DNA of 64,000 nt, taken from NCBI GenBank assembly GCA_965276005.1, contig OZ254962.1:2418001-2482000 (forward strand), given 5' to 3'. Of this stretch, positions 36,005 to 44,075 are shown in pieces; the first letter of the stretch is position 1, and every line of letters starts with the position of its first letter. The notes beneath the pieces were generated by a model. The model made no database searches, was not told the DNA's origin, and saw only the letters and a list, made by a program, of their open reading frames with translations. The DNA is from G965232465 sp965276005. GTDB lineage: Bacteria; Pseudomonadota; Alphaproteobacteria; JAQWUY01. The position numbers and the translations under genes were made by a program.

Positions 36005-37276
36005 TTATCCTATCTGTGCGAGTGCTTGCGTAAGATCGGCTATTAAGTCATCGGGGTTTTCTATGCCTATGGATATTCTCAGGTAGTTTTCTGTGATGCC
36101 GGTTTTTGCCATTGTGTCGGCATTTAATTGGGCGTGGGTTGTCGAGGCGGGGTGGATGATGAGCGATTTGTTATCACCTAAGTTTGCCGCATGGTAAAAC
36201 AGCTGTAAATTTTCTACAAATTTTACGGTTTGGTGTATATCGCCTTTGATGTATACCCCCATCATAGCCGATTCGCCGCCCAAGTATGTATCCGCCCATT
36301 GTTTGTGTTTGCCTGTGGCGGTGCTGGTGTGGACGACTTTTTCTATTTTTGGGTGGGATTGTAGAAAATTTGCTACGATTTTGGCATTATTACAGTGTTT
36401 TTCCATGCGTAACGGCAAGGTTTCGAGATTTTGCAACGACAAAAACGCATCGTGTGGGCTGGGGGTAGCCCCTAAATCCCGCAACAAAGTTGCCCTTGCC
36501 CGCAACAGATAGGGCGAAGCCACACCGTCCATATCAGACCATACCAAACCGTGATAGGTAGGGTCGGGGGCGTCCATCATCGGGCTGTTGCCCCGCCAAT
36601 CAAACGACCCGTTGTCGATAATACAGCCGCCGATGACGGTACCTTGTCCGGCGATGTATTTGGTTGTCGAGTGGATGATAATATGTGCCCCGTGCTGAAA
36701 TGGACGGCATATAATTGGGGCACAGGTGTTGTCGACGATGAAGGGGAGTTTGTTTTTGTTGGCAACTGTGGCAATGTCACTGATGGGCAACACTTTAAAT
36801 CTGGGGTTTGGGTATGTTTCCCCATAATATAAACGGGTGTTGGCATCGGTTTTTGCGTCCCAATCCGCTGGCGTGTCTGGATCGGCAAACCGTACTTCGA
36901 TGCCGAATCGCTTAAACACATGGGCAAATAGGCTGTATATCCCCCCGTATATGGCAGGCGATGCGACAATGTTATCGCCGTGTTGGGCTATGTTACAAAT
37001 GGCAAGGGTTGCCGCTGATTGCCCAGACGATACCGCCAGTGCATCCACCCCGCCCTCCAAACAGGCAAGGCGTTTTTCAAACACATCGACGGTCGGATTG
37101 CCCAAGCGACTATACACAAACCCCGTATCCCGCAAGGCAAATAAATCGCCGGCGTGTTTTGTGTCTTTAAACTGATAAGCCGCAGTTTGATAAATGGGTA
37201 CCGCCATTGCCCCTGTTACCGGATCACAGCGAAACCCCGTATGTAGTAAAGCAGTGTCTAAATGTTTATGGTGCAT
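36005..37276 (-). CDS. metY: O-acetylhomoserine sulfhydrylase
   Basis: 423 residues, cystathionine-gamma-synthase fold of PLP enzymes. The PLP lysine is in HSTTKYIAGQGTVIGG, with YSRLGNPT and SSGQSAATLAI upstream. The length and the inserted segment GSFDWRGNSPMMDAPDPTYHGLVW separate MetY from shorter MetB/MetC. Makes homocysteine from O-acetylhomoserine and sulfide. Divergent from an Lrp-type regulator 180 bp away, which may control it. Confidence 0.93.
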   Translation of the reverse strand: MHHKHLDTALLHTGFRCDPVTGAMAVPIYQTAAYQFKDTKHAGDLFALRDTGFVYSRLGNPTVDVFEKRLACLEGGVDALAVSSGQSAATLAICNIAQHGDNIVASPAIYGGIYSLFAHVFKRFGIEVRFADPDTPADWDAKTDANTRLYYGETYPNPRFKVLPISDIATVANKNKLPFIVDNTCAPIICRPFQHGAHIIIHSTTKYIAGQGTVIGGCIIDNGSFDWRGNSPMMDAPDPTYHGLVWSDMDGVASPYLLRARATLLRDLGATPSPHDAFLSLQNLETLPLRMEKHCNNAKIVANFLQSHPKIEKVVHTSTATGKHKQWADTYLGGESAMMGVYIKGDIHQTVKFVENLQLFYHAANLGDNKSLIIHPASTTHAQLNADTMAKTGITENYLRISIGIENPDDLIADLTQALAQIG

Positions 37277-37455
37277 ACTATTTTCTCCCTATATGTATAA
37301 ATATAGATATTACACCACAAAAAAACAAAATTTTAAATACATATTGTCAAATGACTATAAAAATGATAAATATAAAAATATACCCGCTGTGAATATTGTT
37401 TTTTTATAAAGCAAAACCACATTTGTTTTTAAGAATACAAAGGAGACACTATATC

Positions 37456-37935
37456 GTGATAGAACTGGACAGATTTGATGTGCATATCTTGCATATTTTG
37501 CAACAAAACAACAAAATCACCTTGCAGGCTTTATCAAAAAAAGTGAACTTATCCGTACCCCCCTGTCAAAAGCGGGTGCAGAATTTGCGGGATTATGGCG
37601 TTATTACCCAAGATACAGTATTGCTGGATTTTAACAAAATACACGCCCATATGACGGTGTTTTCTCACTTGCGATTAAACAAACACACCAAGCGGGTTTT
37701 ATCGGATATTATCGATACTCTTACACATATCGATAACATTATCGAAGTGCATAACATCTCCGGGGATTATGATTTTATTCTCAAAATGATAGTCCGTGAC
37801 ATGGAACATTACAGCCAAACCATATTTTCTATATCGGAAAAACATGCAGAAGTGATGAGTTTTAAAAGCGAATTCGTGCTCAAAAAACACAAAGAAACCG
37901 CTCAAATTCCTGTGTCATATTTTACCAATGGTTAA
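37456..37935 (+). CDS. Lrp/AsnC-family transcription regulator
   Basis: 159 residues from the GTG at 37456, chosen because AAAGGAG lies 10 nt upstream and ELDRFDVHILHILQQNNKI is the family start. N-terminal winged HTH (LQALSKKVNLSVPPCQKRVQNLRDYGVI), then a RAM effector domain (about 70-150). It senses an amino acid or related ligand. Divergent from metY and upstream of an exported cyclase and a racemase. A damaged copy of its last 330 bp lies at 38969-39298. Confidence 0.9.
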   Translation: MIELDRFDVHILHILQQNNKITLQALSKKVNLSVPPCQKRVQNLRDYGVITQDTVLLDFNKIHAHMTVFSHLRLNKHTKRVLSDIIDTLTHIDNIIEVHNISGDYDFILKMIVRDMEHYSQTIFSISEKHAEVMSFKSEFVLKKHKETAQIPVSYFTNG

Positions 37936-38008
37936 AGCCGCATCTTCGAAAGGCTATCCCATCGTGTTTTTTATAAAAAAATCTTGCAAAAATGTATCAT
38001 AGTGGCAA

Positions 38009-38087
38009 AACAATCGCCTGAATCTTTTTAAAATAATCTATTTTATAGCATGGATAATGTATGTATGGACTCTCACAGGCGATTGTT
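38009..38087. repeat. 12-bp perfect inverted repeats around 55 bp
   Basis: AACAATCGCCTG at 38009-38020 and CAGGCGATTGTT at 38076-38087 pair exactly. The 55-bp loop is AT-rich. May be a small non-autonomous element or a long-range stem between the Lrp gene and the cyclase gene. Confidence 0.6.
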
Positions 38088-38139
38088 ATAGGCTTGTTTA
38101 TGCGAAATGCAATTTATTAGAGAATAGGAGAGTGAAAAC

Positions 38140-38904
38140 ATGTTAAAAAAATTTTTATGTATTGCAAGCGTTGTGCTTGCGACAACGGTCACAGCGACCG
38201 CAGGAGCGTTGTCAACAGACTTTAAAATTATCGATTTAACCCACCCACTGGGTAACGATACAGTATTTTGGCCCGGTGGCGTGCCATTTACCATGACACG
38301 ATTGGTGGATTATGACCACGGATACCGATTGCATAAATTTGAAATGGGGGAAAACACAGGTACCCATGTGGACGCCCCTAGCCATTTTGCCGAAGGCAAA
38401 CACAGCATATCTGATATACCCATTTCTGATTGGGTGGCACCGTTGGTGGTGATAGATGTATCGGCACAATGTGCCCAAAACCCCGCTTATGAAATTACCC
38501 CAGCGGATATTTTGGCATGGGAAGCCAAACACGGTAAAATTCCCCAAGGGGCGGTACTGATGGCGTATACAGGGTGGTCAAAGAAGTTTACCGATAGTGC
38601 CGCTTATATAAACTTTGATAAAAACCTAGTCATGCAATTCCCCGGATATGCCCCAGACACAGCCGATTTGCTGATTGCCCGCAAAATCAAAGGGGTTGGC
38701 ATCGACACCCTAAGCCTTGATCCCGGAACGAGTAGAATGTTTGCTTTTCACCATCAAATATTAGAGAAAGATATTTACCAAATTGAAAATGTTAACAATC
38801 TGGACAAGGTACCCGCAACCGGTGCCGATGTGGTTATTGGCGTACTGCCCATTATCGGCGGGTCACAAGCCCAAGCACGAATTATGGCATTTGTACCTAA
38901 ATAG
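38140..38904 (+). CDS. Exported cyclase-family hydrolase (kynurenine-formamidase-like fold)
   Basis: 254 residues with a signal peptide (1-22, ending ATAGA). The metal motif NTGTHVDAPSHF near residue 80 is the HxGTHxDxPxHF signature of PF04199, shared by bacterial kynurenine formamidase, isatin hydrolase and related amide or lactam hydrolases. GIDTLSLDPG is the second conserved block. Most kynurenine formamidases are cytosolic, so the periplasmic location argues for another amide or ring substrate. Lies between the Lrp regulator and the racemase. Confidence 0.85.
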   Translation: MLKKFLCIASVVLATTVTATAGALSTDFKIIDLTHPLGNDTVFWPGGVPFTMTRLVDYDHGYRLHKFEMGENTGTHVDAPSHFAEGKHSISDIPISDWVAPLVVIDVSAQCAQNPAYEITPADILAWEAKHGKIPQGAVLMAYTGWSKKFTDSAAYINFDKNLVMQFPGYAPDTADLLIARKIKGVGIDTLSLDPGTSRMFAFHHQILEKDIYQIENVNNLDKVPATGADVVIGVLPIIGGSQAQARIMAFVPK

Positions 38905-38917
38905 TAAAAGGTAACCC

Positions 38918-39298
38918 ATTTGGAATATGGTATATACGCAACATTTACGGAGTTGGATACGCTGAAATACCCAAGATACGGTGGTGCTGGATTTTAACAA
39001 AATACATACCCATATGACCGTGTTTTCCCACCTGCGATTAAACAAACACACCAAGCGGGTTTTATCGGATATTATCGATTCTATAACGCATATAGACAAT
39101 ATTGTTGAAATACATAACATTTCTGGAGACTACGATTTTATTATCAAAATGATAGTCCGTGACATGGAACATTACAGCCAAACCATATTTTCTATATCGG
39201 AAAAACATGCAGAGGTAATGGGTTTCAAAAGCGAATTCGTACTCAAAAAACACAAGGAAATTGCCCAAATGCCTGTGTCATATTTTACTGACGGTTAA
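38918..39298 (+). pseudogene. Mosaic fossil: racemase fragment joined to Lrp C-terminal copy
   Basis: 38918-38968 matches the racemase gene at 39680-39730 in 44 of 51 bases (LEYGIYATFTELDTLK against LEYRTYETFTELDTLK). From 38969 it matches the Lrp gene 37606-37935 without any gap to its stop. A GTG at 38981 could start a 105-aa RAM-domain protein without the HTH, but no ribosome site is seen. The arrangement records an earlier duplication and deletion. Confidence 0.8.
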
Positions 39299-39501
39299 AG
39301 CCATAAACAACAATCAATCAGTACAATACATGGACTCGTTTCATGTAATTTTCGCTATATATTTCTATAAAATTGACAATAATTTTTATCAGCAAAATGA
39401 AAAAAAATTCATTTTATTGTTGTAATAGTATTAAAATATATGCTATAACAAGGGTGCTAGTACTGTTTTAACATTTAGTTTATATGAAGGAGAAAATTGT
39501 T

Positions 39502-40353
39502 ATGATAAGCACAAATTTTAAAAATTTAGATACAAACATTAAAGTTATGTACTTAAACCCTGTGTCTACATCTGCCTATGATCAGGTATTTGCAGACATG
39601 ATTAAGGCATATAAATATCCATTCACAGATGCCTATGTCACATCTTTAAATCCGGCGACCGTTCCCGAGAAGATGACCAATTTAGAATACCGTACATACG
39701 AAACATTTACGGAGTTGGACACGCTAAAATCCGCCCGTTATTGTGCAACTAATGGTTTTGATGGATTGGTTATCGGCTGTTTTTATGACCCAACGCTTGC
39801 CGCATCACGGGAGATTGCCGGCACATGCACAGTGGTAGCACCTTGTCAAAGTTCTTGTCAAGTGGCAGTGGAAATCGCCAATAGATTCTCCGTTGTCATT
39901 GGCCGTTATAAGTGGGAAGATCAGATGCGGCAAACCATATATGACTATGGGTACAAGGACAATTTGGCATCGTTCCAAGCGGTTGGTTTAACGGTCGAAG
40001 AATTCCAAAAAGATCCCGCAAGAACAAAGTCACTGTTGTATGAAGCGTGTCTCGAAGCGGTGACTTTCCACAGAGCCGAAGCTGTTGTGCTTGGGTGTAC
40101 ATTAGAGATCGGGTTTTATGCGGACTTAATGCAACAACTGGAGCGGGCGGCTGGGGTACATATCCCTGTAATCGACGCATCTATTGCGGCGTTTAAGGCT
40201 GCTGAAAATGCCGCTATTAGGGCAAAATTTGGCTGGTCTAATTCCAAAATGTACGGCATGGAACCCCCTCCAGAAGCACAGTTAAAACAATTCGGCATTC
40301 TACAAGAAGAATACAAATTCGGCAATATGATTCATGTGGGACCGGAGGCGTAA
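39502..40353 (+). CDS. Asp/Glu/hydantoin racemase-family protein
   Basis: 283 residues from the ATG at 39502, with AAGGAG 8 nt upstream; the in-frame ATG at 39484 overlaps that ribosome site. Two catalytic-type cysteines lie in LVIGCFYDPTLAASREI and VVLGCTLEIGFY, as in cofactor-free racemases. Enzymes of this family interconvert hydantoin or amino-acid enantiomers. Next to a PF04199 amide hydrolase, a role in handling a cyclic amide is plausible. Followed by a strong terminator. Confidence 0.85.
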   Translation: MISTNFKNLDTNIKVMYLNPVSTSAYDQVFADMIKAYKYPFTDAYVTSLNPATVPEKMTNLEYRTYETFTELDTLKSARYCATNGFDGLVIGCFYDPTLAASREIAGTCTVVAPCQSSCQVAVEIANRFSVVIGRYKWEDQMRQTIYDYGYKDNLASFQAVGLTVEEFQKDPARTKSLLYEACLEAVTFHRAEAVVLGCTLEIGFYADLMQQLERAAGVHIPVIDASIAAFKAAENAAIRAKFGWSNSKMYGMEPPPEAQLKQFGILQEEYKFGNMIHVGPEA

Positions 40354-40394
40354 GGTATATACGGCATAAGTGAAATTGTGCAATAATATCGCTT

Positions 40395-40431
40395 AAAACC
40401 ATTGCACATGGTGCATGTGCAGTGGGTTTTT
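40395..40431 (+). terminator. Strong intrinsic terminator after the racemase gene
   Basis: CCATTGCACA, a 7-nt loop and TGTGCAGTGG form a 10-bp stem (one G-T pair), flanked by AAAA before and GTTTTT after. Confidence 0.8.
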
Positions 40432-40801
40432 GGCAACATAAATAACTTACAGTAGATTATTATTTTAATAAAACACCATAAAAGAGAATATGATATAACC
40501 AAAAATATAAGGAATTAGCAGAATATTTTTTAGTAAAACGGTGTTTGTACATGGATTCGTCTCGTTGACAGAACTACAGTGTTTAGGTGGGAGAGTATGT
40601 TGTTAAGACGAAAAGAAATATTTGTAATATTTTGGCGTTAGTGAGCAACAGACAGAACCGATAGTGTTCGTGTTTGTAGCGGTATGATGGGCTAAAAAGT
40701 GTGTTGACCAATGGTTGGTGCAGCATATGCTATACGGTCTAACCCAGAAATACCCAATTAGTAACCAGACCGTAAATTATATTTTGAAGGAGAATAATGA
40801 C
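40432..40801 (+). other. Intergenic stretch with transposase-like remnant before the protease
   Basis: In the frame that leads into the protease start, WAKKCVDQWLVQHMLYGLTQKYP then ISNQTVNYIL (about 40688-40785) looks like the helix-turn-helix part of an insertion-sequence transposase, preceded by an in-frame stop. A candidate promoter, TTGACC (40704-40709) with TATGCT (40726-40731), lies inside it. The rest is AT-rich with no gene seen. Confidence 0.4.
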
Positions 40802-42046
40802 ATGAAAAAATACAGTTTATTAATAGGTGCATTTTTAGCACTAAATGGATGGGCTTTAACCAGCCACGCCGAATCTATGATTCTGGGCTTAAAACGGGGA
40901 ATCATGGCGGATTATGGGGCGACCCCTTGGTATACAGATAACCTTATCATGGGGACAAGTGAGATGAATTTTACCCTTGATACGGGTACCACATTGTTTT
41001 GGGCAACAACCACAGAATGTACGAATGTTGCCTGTGAAGCACACCCACGGGTAGATGTGAATCAAAGTGGATATGAACCTATACCCGCACCGGGGTATCC
41101 TAAGACCGTGAGTTTTGGACCGTGGGGATCCATGCAGGTGAAATTGGCTGAAATTGCCCTCAATGGTGCTGCGGGAGAAGATATTGAAAAGGTCGATTTT
41201 GCCGCATCGTATCAGTACTCAGGATCTAAATTTCAATACTTAAGCTGGGGCGGGGGCATTGGTTTCCCATCAGAAACATCACAGGTAGATAAATACCAAA
41301 CTTCGTTTATGCGGGATTTGGTAAAAAAGGGTTTGGATCCTCTCTTCTCGGTTACCACCGATTTTGGCGGGTTAGGTGAATTTTGGATTGGTGCAGAATC
41401 GCCCAAACGGGTCGAGGAAACAATGGTACGGTTGCCTGCGAAGAAATCTACTCTTCCCGGATTGGGATATTTGTGGGGAACGAATCTCATCGCAGCCAAA
41501 TTGGGCGAGACATATTTTCCGAATGTAAGCAATTCGTTGCTATTTTTAGACACGGGATCCTCTCGGTTTAAAGCCCGCTCACAATCTATTTTACCCATCC
41601 TAAATGAATTTTTGAAATATACATACGAGGGCGAACCTATTTTTACCAAAATTATAGAAGAGGGTCAATTTGTCGGGCTGCAATATGCGAACGGCAAAAA
41701 TCCAACCGATTACCAAGGTATCTTGCCAGAGTTTACCTTGAATATTGGTGATATGTGTAAAGGAAAAGAAGCACAATCGCTTGTCGCTGGATTAAGCCCG
41801 TTGCAGTACTCTTACTATGTGCAAGAAGGCGATCGGGCTGAAAGTTGGGTGCTGGCATTTCATATATTAGAGGGCGTCGATGGATTGTTGGTCGGATCTA
41901 CATTCTTGGATAATGTGGTTGCCACTTTTGAACATGTCAAAGGTACAGGCGATGATTTATCACAAGGGGATATGTACTTGTATCAAAAGTCTTCAGGAAC
42001 AAACCTAGCAACATACAAATGTGCGTTTATGGCACATGCAAAGTAA
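40802..42046 (+). CDS. Secreted pepsin-like (A1-type) aspartic protease
   Basis: 414 residues from the ATG at 40802 (AAGGAG upstream), signal peptide 1-23. Two DTG motifs fit the bilobed pepsin layout: FTLDTGTTLFW (Asp60) and LLFLDTGSSRF (Asp250). After the first comes ECTNVACEAHPRVD, which matches the C....AC..H..... hairpin of pepsins and cathepsins. IGFPSETSQ, a mid segment GEFWIGA and the late LLVGSTFLDNVVATFE also follow the family order. The flap tyrosine was not identified. Pepsin homologues are rare in bacteria. Followed 18 bp later by an avidin-like protein, probably in one transcript. Confidence 0.78.
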   Translation: MKKYSLLIGAFLALNGWALTSHAESMILGLKRGIMADYGATPWYTDNLIMGTSEMNFTLDTGTTLFWATTTECTNVACEAHPRVDVNQSGYEPIPAPGYPKTVSFGPWGSMQVKLAEIALNGAAGEDIEKVDFAASYQYSGSKFQYLSWGGGIGFPSETSQVDKYQTSFMRDLVKKGLDPLFSVTTDFGGLGEFWIGAESPKRVEETMVRLPAKKSTLPGLGYLWGTNLIAAKLGETYFPNVSNSLLFLDTGSSRFKARSQSILPILNEFLKYTYEGEPIFTKIIEEGQFVGLQYANGKNPTDYQGILPEFTLNIGDMCKGKEAQSLVAGLSPLQYSYYVQEGDRAESWVLAFHILEGVDGLLVGSTFLDNVVATFEHVKGTGDDLSQGDMYLYQKSSGTNLATYKCAFMAHAK

Positions 42047-42064
42047 CAGTGAAAGGAAATACGC

Positions 42065-43009
42065 ATGAAAATTTTAAAAATACTTAAAAATGTCAGCTTG
42101 CTCATTGTGAGTGGGCTGATGCTGGCACCTGTAACATATGCAGGTGAAAATGATGTGCCTATTGCGGGGACATGGTATAATTCTTATTGTTCACAGGTAA
42201 AATTGTCTGTGCAAGATAGCGGGCTTATCACGGGTGTATATACCTCACATACGGGCAGTACGGGGTCTTCAAATGTATTGGGATATGTGAATCTAGATGC
42301 AGGTGTCGATAACACAGGCGATGCGACAATGGGTATTCCGTTTGCATTGGGCGTAAATTGGCGTTTAATCAATGTGGATGTGGAAAAAGCCGATGGCAGC
42401 TGGCATTGGACTTCGACATTTTCTGGGCAATATCATCCGGCACAGACAATTGCGGTACCGGGGCAAAAATCCTATGAAATCCCAGAAACGCTGGAAATTT
42501 TAAACGGTTTGATTGCTACGGCGACAACGCCATTTAATGAGACATCTCCTGTCATGTGGCCTCAAACATTGCGATTCCATCGGGATGCACCCGAATACTG
42601 CGAATCTGTATCGCCCCCGTCTCCTGTGCCTTATACGCCTACGGCGGCGGACTATATTTCGGGTAACTGGTATGAGCTAAGCGGTCCGGGACATATGATA
42701 TTAAGTGCCGATTTAGAAAGTGGTCAAGTGTCCGGCACTGCTGTTCTAAACGGTATAGAATATGCTGTTTCCGGTTTGTTTGATACCATTGCCCCTCCGT
42801 CATCGACAGCTTATATGGTAACACATCAGAGCGTGACTTTGGCGCTTGCTCGAAAAGATGAATTTGGCATTAAGATGTTGTCAGGAGGAGCTGATATTAG
42901 AATTGGCGAGTTATTGTTCGCTTGGTCAAGCGATCAGGTATCGACAACTTGGGTCGACCGTTTTACACAAGAGCCTTTGGATAAAATTTACTTCTTTAGG
43001 GGCGATTGA
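42065..43009 (+). CDS. Secreted tandem avidin/streptavidin-like protein
   Basis: 314 residues, signal peptide 1-26. Domain 1 (about 34-180): GTWYNSYCSQ, ITGVYTSHTG, ALGVNWRL, TSTFSGQY and MWPQTLRFHRD align with streptavidin strands; the biotin contacts N23, S27, Y43, S45, W79 and W120 appear kept (N39, S43, Y59, S61, W99, W165), while N49 is Ser and W92 is Phe. Cys42 and Cys179 could form a disulfide. Domain 2 (about 197-313) repeats the pattern more weakly (ISGNWYELSG, GQVSGTAVLNG, ELLFAWSSDQVSTTWVDRF). Biotin binding is likely for domain 1, doubtful for domain 2. Co-directional with the pepsin-like protease. Confidence 0.78.
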   Translation: MKILKILKNVSLLIVSGLMLAPVTYAGENDVPIAGTWYNSYCSQVKLSVQDSGLITGVYTSHTGSTGSSNVLGYVNLDAGVDNTGDATMGIPFALGVNWRLINVDVEKADGSWHWTSTFSGQYHPAQTIAVPGQKSYEIPETLEILNGLIATATTPFNETSPVMWPQTLRFHRDAPEYCESVSPPSPVPYTPTAADYISGNWYELSGPGHMILSADLESGQVSGTAVLNGIEYAVSGLFDTIAPPSSTAYMVTHQSVTLALARKDEFGIKMLSGGADIRIGELLFAWSSDQVSTTWVDRFTQEPLDKIYFFRGD

Positions 43010-43038
43010 TAAGCAATATAGCGACCATATCAGGCTTG

Positions 43039-43065
43039 TTAGGGGATGTTTTTTCCATCCCCTAA
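43039..43065 (+). terminator. Stem-loop after the avidin-like gene
   Basis: TTAGGGGATG and CATCCCCTAA pair over 10 bp around a T-rich 7-nt loop, 30 nt after the stop. A second hairpin (CACTCCC 43092-43098 with GGGAGTG 43120-43126) follows. Confidence 0.6.
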
Positions 43066-43280
43066 TGGGTTTGATTGCAAAAAAAGTGGCACACTCCCAC
43101 CGTTTCGAATGTGGCGGTCGGGAGTGCGTCATTTGAGCGGTACCGGCAATTTTTCACAAGCATTTTATACGCACTTTGCTATACACATGCCACACACCAG
43201 TATATAAACATAGGAATTGTTGTATATGTGTGTTATGATGGGCAGGTAACAATATAAACGCAAAATACAGGGTGTAAAAG

Positions 43281-44075
43281 ATGCTAACAGCCATTGTTAT
43301 AACTATTGTCGGTGCTATTTTATCTGGTTTGATTGCCGGGCTGTTGGGGCTTGGCGGTGGGGCGGTTTTGGTGCCGTTGTTTTTTTTCTTGTTTCCGCTG
43401 TTTGATTTTTCGTTGCACCTGAAAAATGTGGCTATTGGTACTTCGTTGATGTGTATTATTTTTACATCGGTGTCTTCCATATACTCCCATCACAAAAAGC
43501 GAGGTATTGATTTTCGGGTGGTGCCGTCTTGGGGGGCATTGCATTTTGTCGGGGCTATGGTTGGGGCATTCGTGGCGGTGGGCATTAGTGAAACCAGCGT
43601 CAGAATAGTATATATCGTTTCCACATTGGCGTTGGTTACATATCGATTGGTACAACCGAATCGAGCGTTGTTTGCGTATAAAAACCTGTTTCGATGGGCG
43701 TTGCCGATGCCGTTTTTGTCTGGGTGGCTGTCGTCGACGATTGGGCTTGGGGGTGGCAACAATGTGCAGATGCTGGCGTTATTTGGTGTGCCGGTCAAAA
43801 ACGGGGTTGCCACTGCATCGGTGATGGGGTTGTTGATTGCTTTGCCGGGGGCGTCTGTATATATTATCGAGGGGTGGCAATATATGGACGATTTACCCCC
43901 ATACAGTTTGGGATATGTCAATATGTTAATGGTGGCGGTGATTGTGCCGATTACTATGGTAACCGCATCGATTGCCGCCCGCATAACTTATATGTTTAAG
44001 CCGTTACACTTAAACACTTTGTCGTGTGTGTTGGGGTTGTTGCTGAGTTTGCGTATGGCGTACGGTTTATTTTAA
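43281..44075 (+). CDS. TSUP-family (TauE/SafE) permease
   Basis: 264 residues with about eight membrane helices. GLIAGLLGLGGGAVLVPLFF and LSSTIGLGGGNNVQMLALFGVP are the two internally repeated GLGGG motifs of the family. Members carry sulfite, sulfoacetate, taurine or related anions across the inner membrane. Substrate is not visible. Convergent with the ankyrin-zincin gene; the two ends overlap by 4 bp. Confidence 0.9.
   Translation: MLTAIVITIVGAILSGLIAGLLGLGGGAVLVPLFFFLFPLFDFSLHLKNVAIGTSLMCIIFTSVSSIYSHHKKRGIDFRVVPSWGALHFVGAMVGAFVAVGISETSVRIVYIVSTLALVTYRLVQPNRALFAYKNLFRWALPMPFLSGWLSSTIGLGGGNNVQMLALFGVPVKNGVATASVMGLLIALPGASVYIIEGWQYMDDLPPYSLGYVNMLMVAVIVPITMVTASIAARITYMFKPLHLNTLSCVLGLLLSLRMAYGLF

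Noticed and set aside
38981..39298. Functional stand-alone RAM-domain protein
   Set aside because: Exact junction with a racemase fragment and no ribosome site favour a pseudogene, though a functional short RAM protein cannot be excluded.
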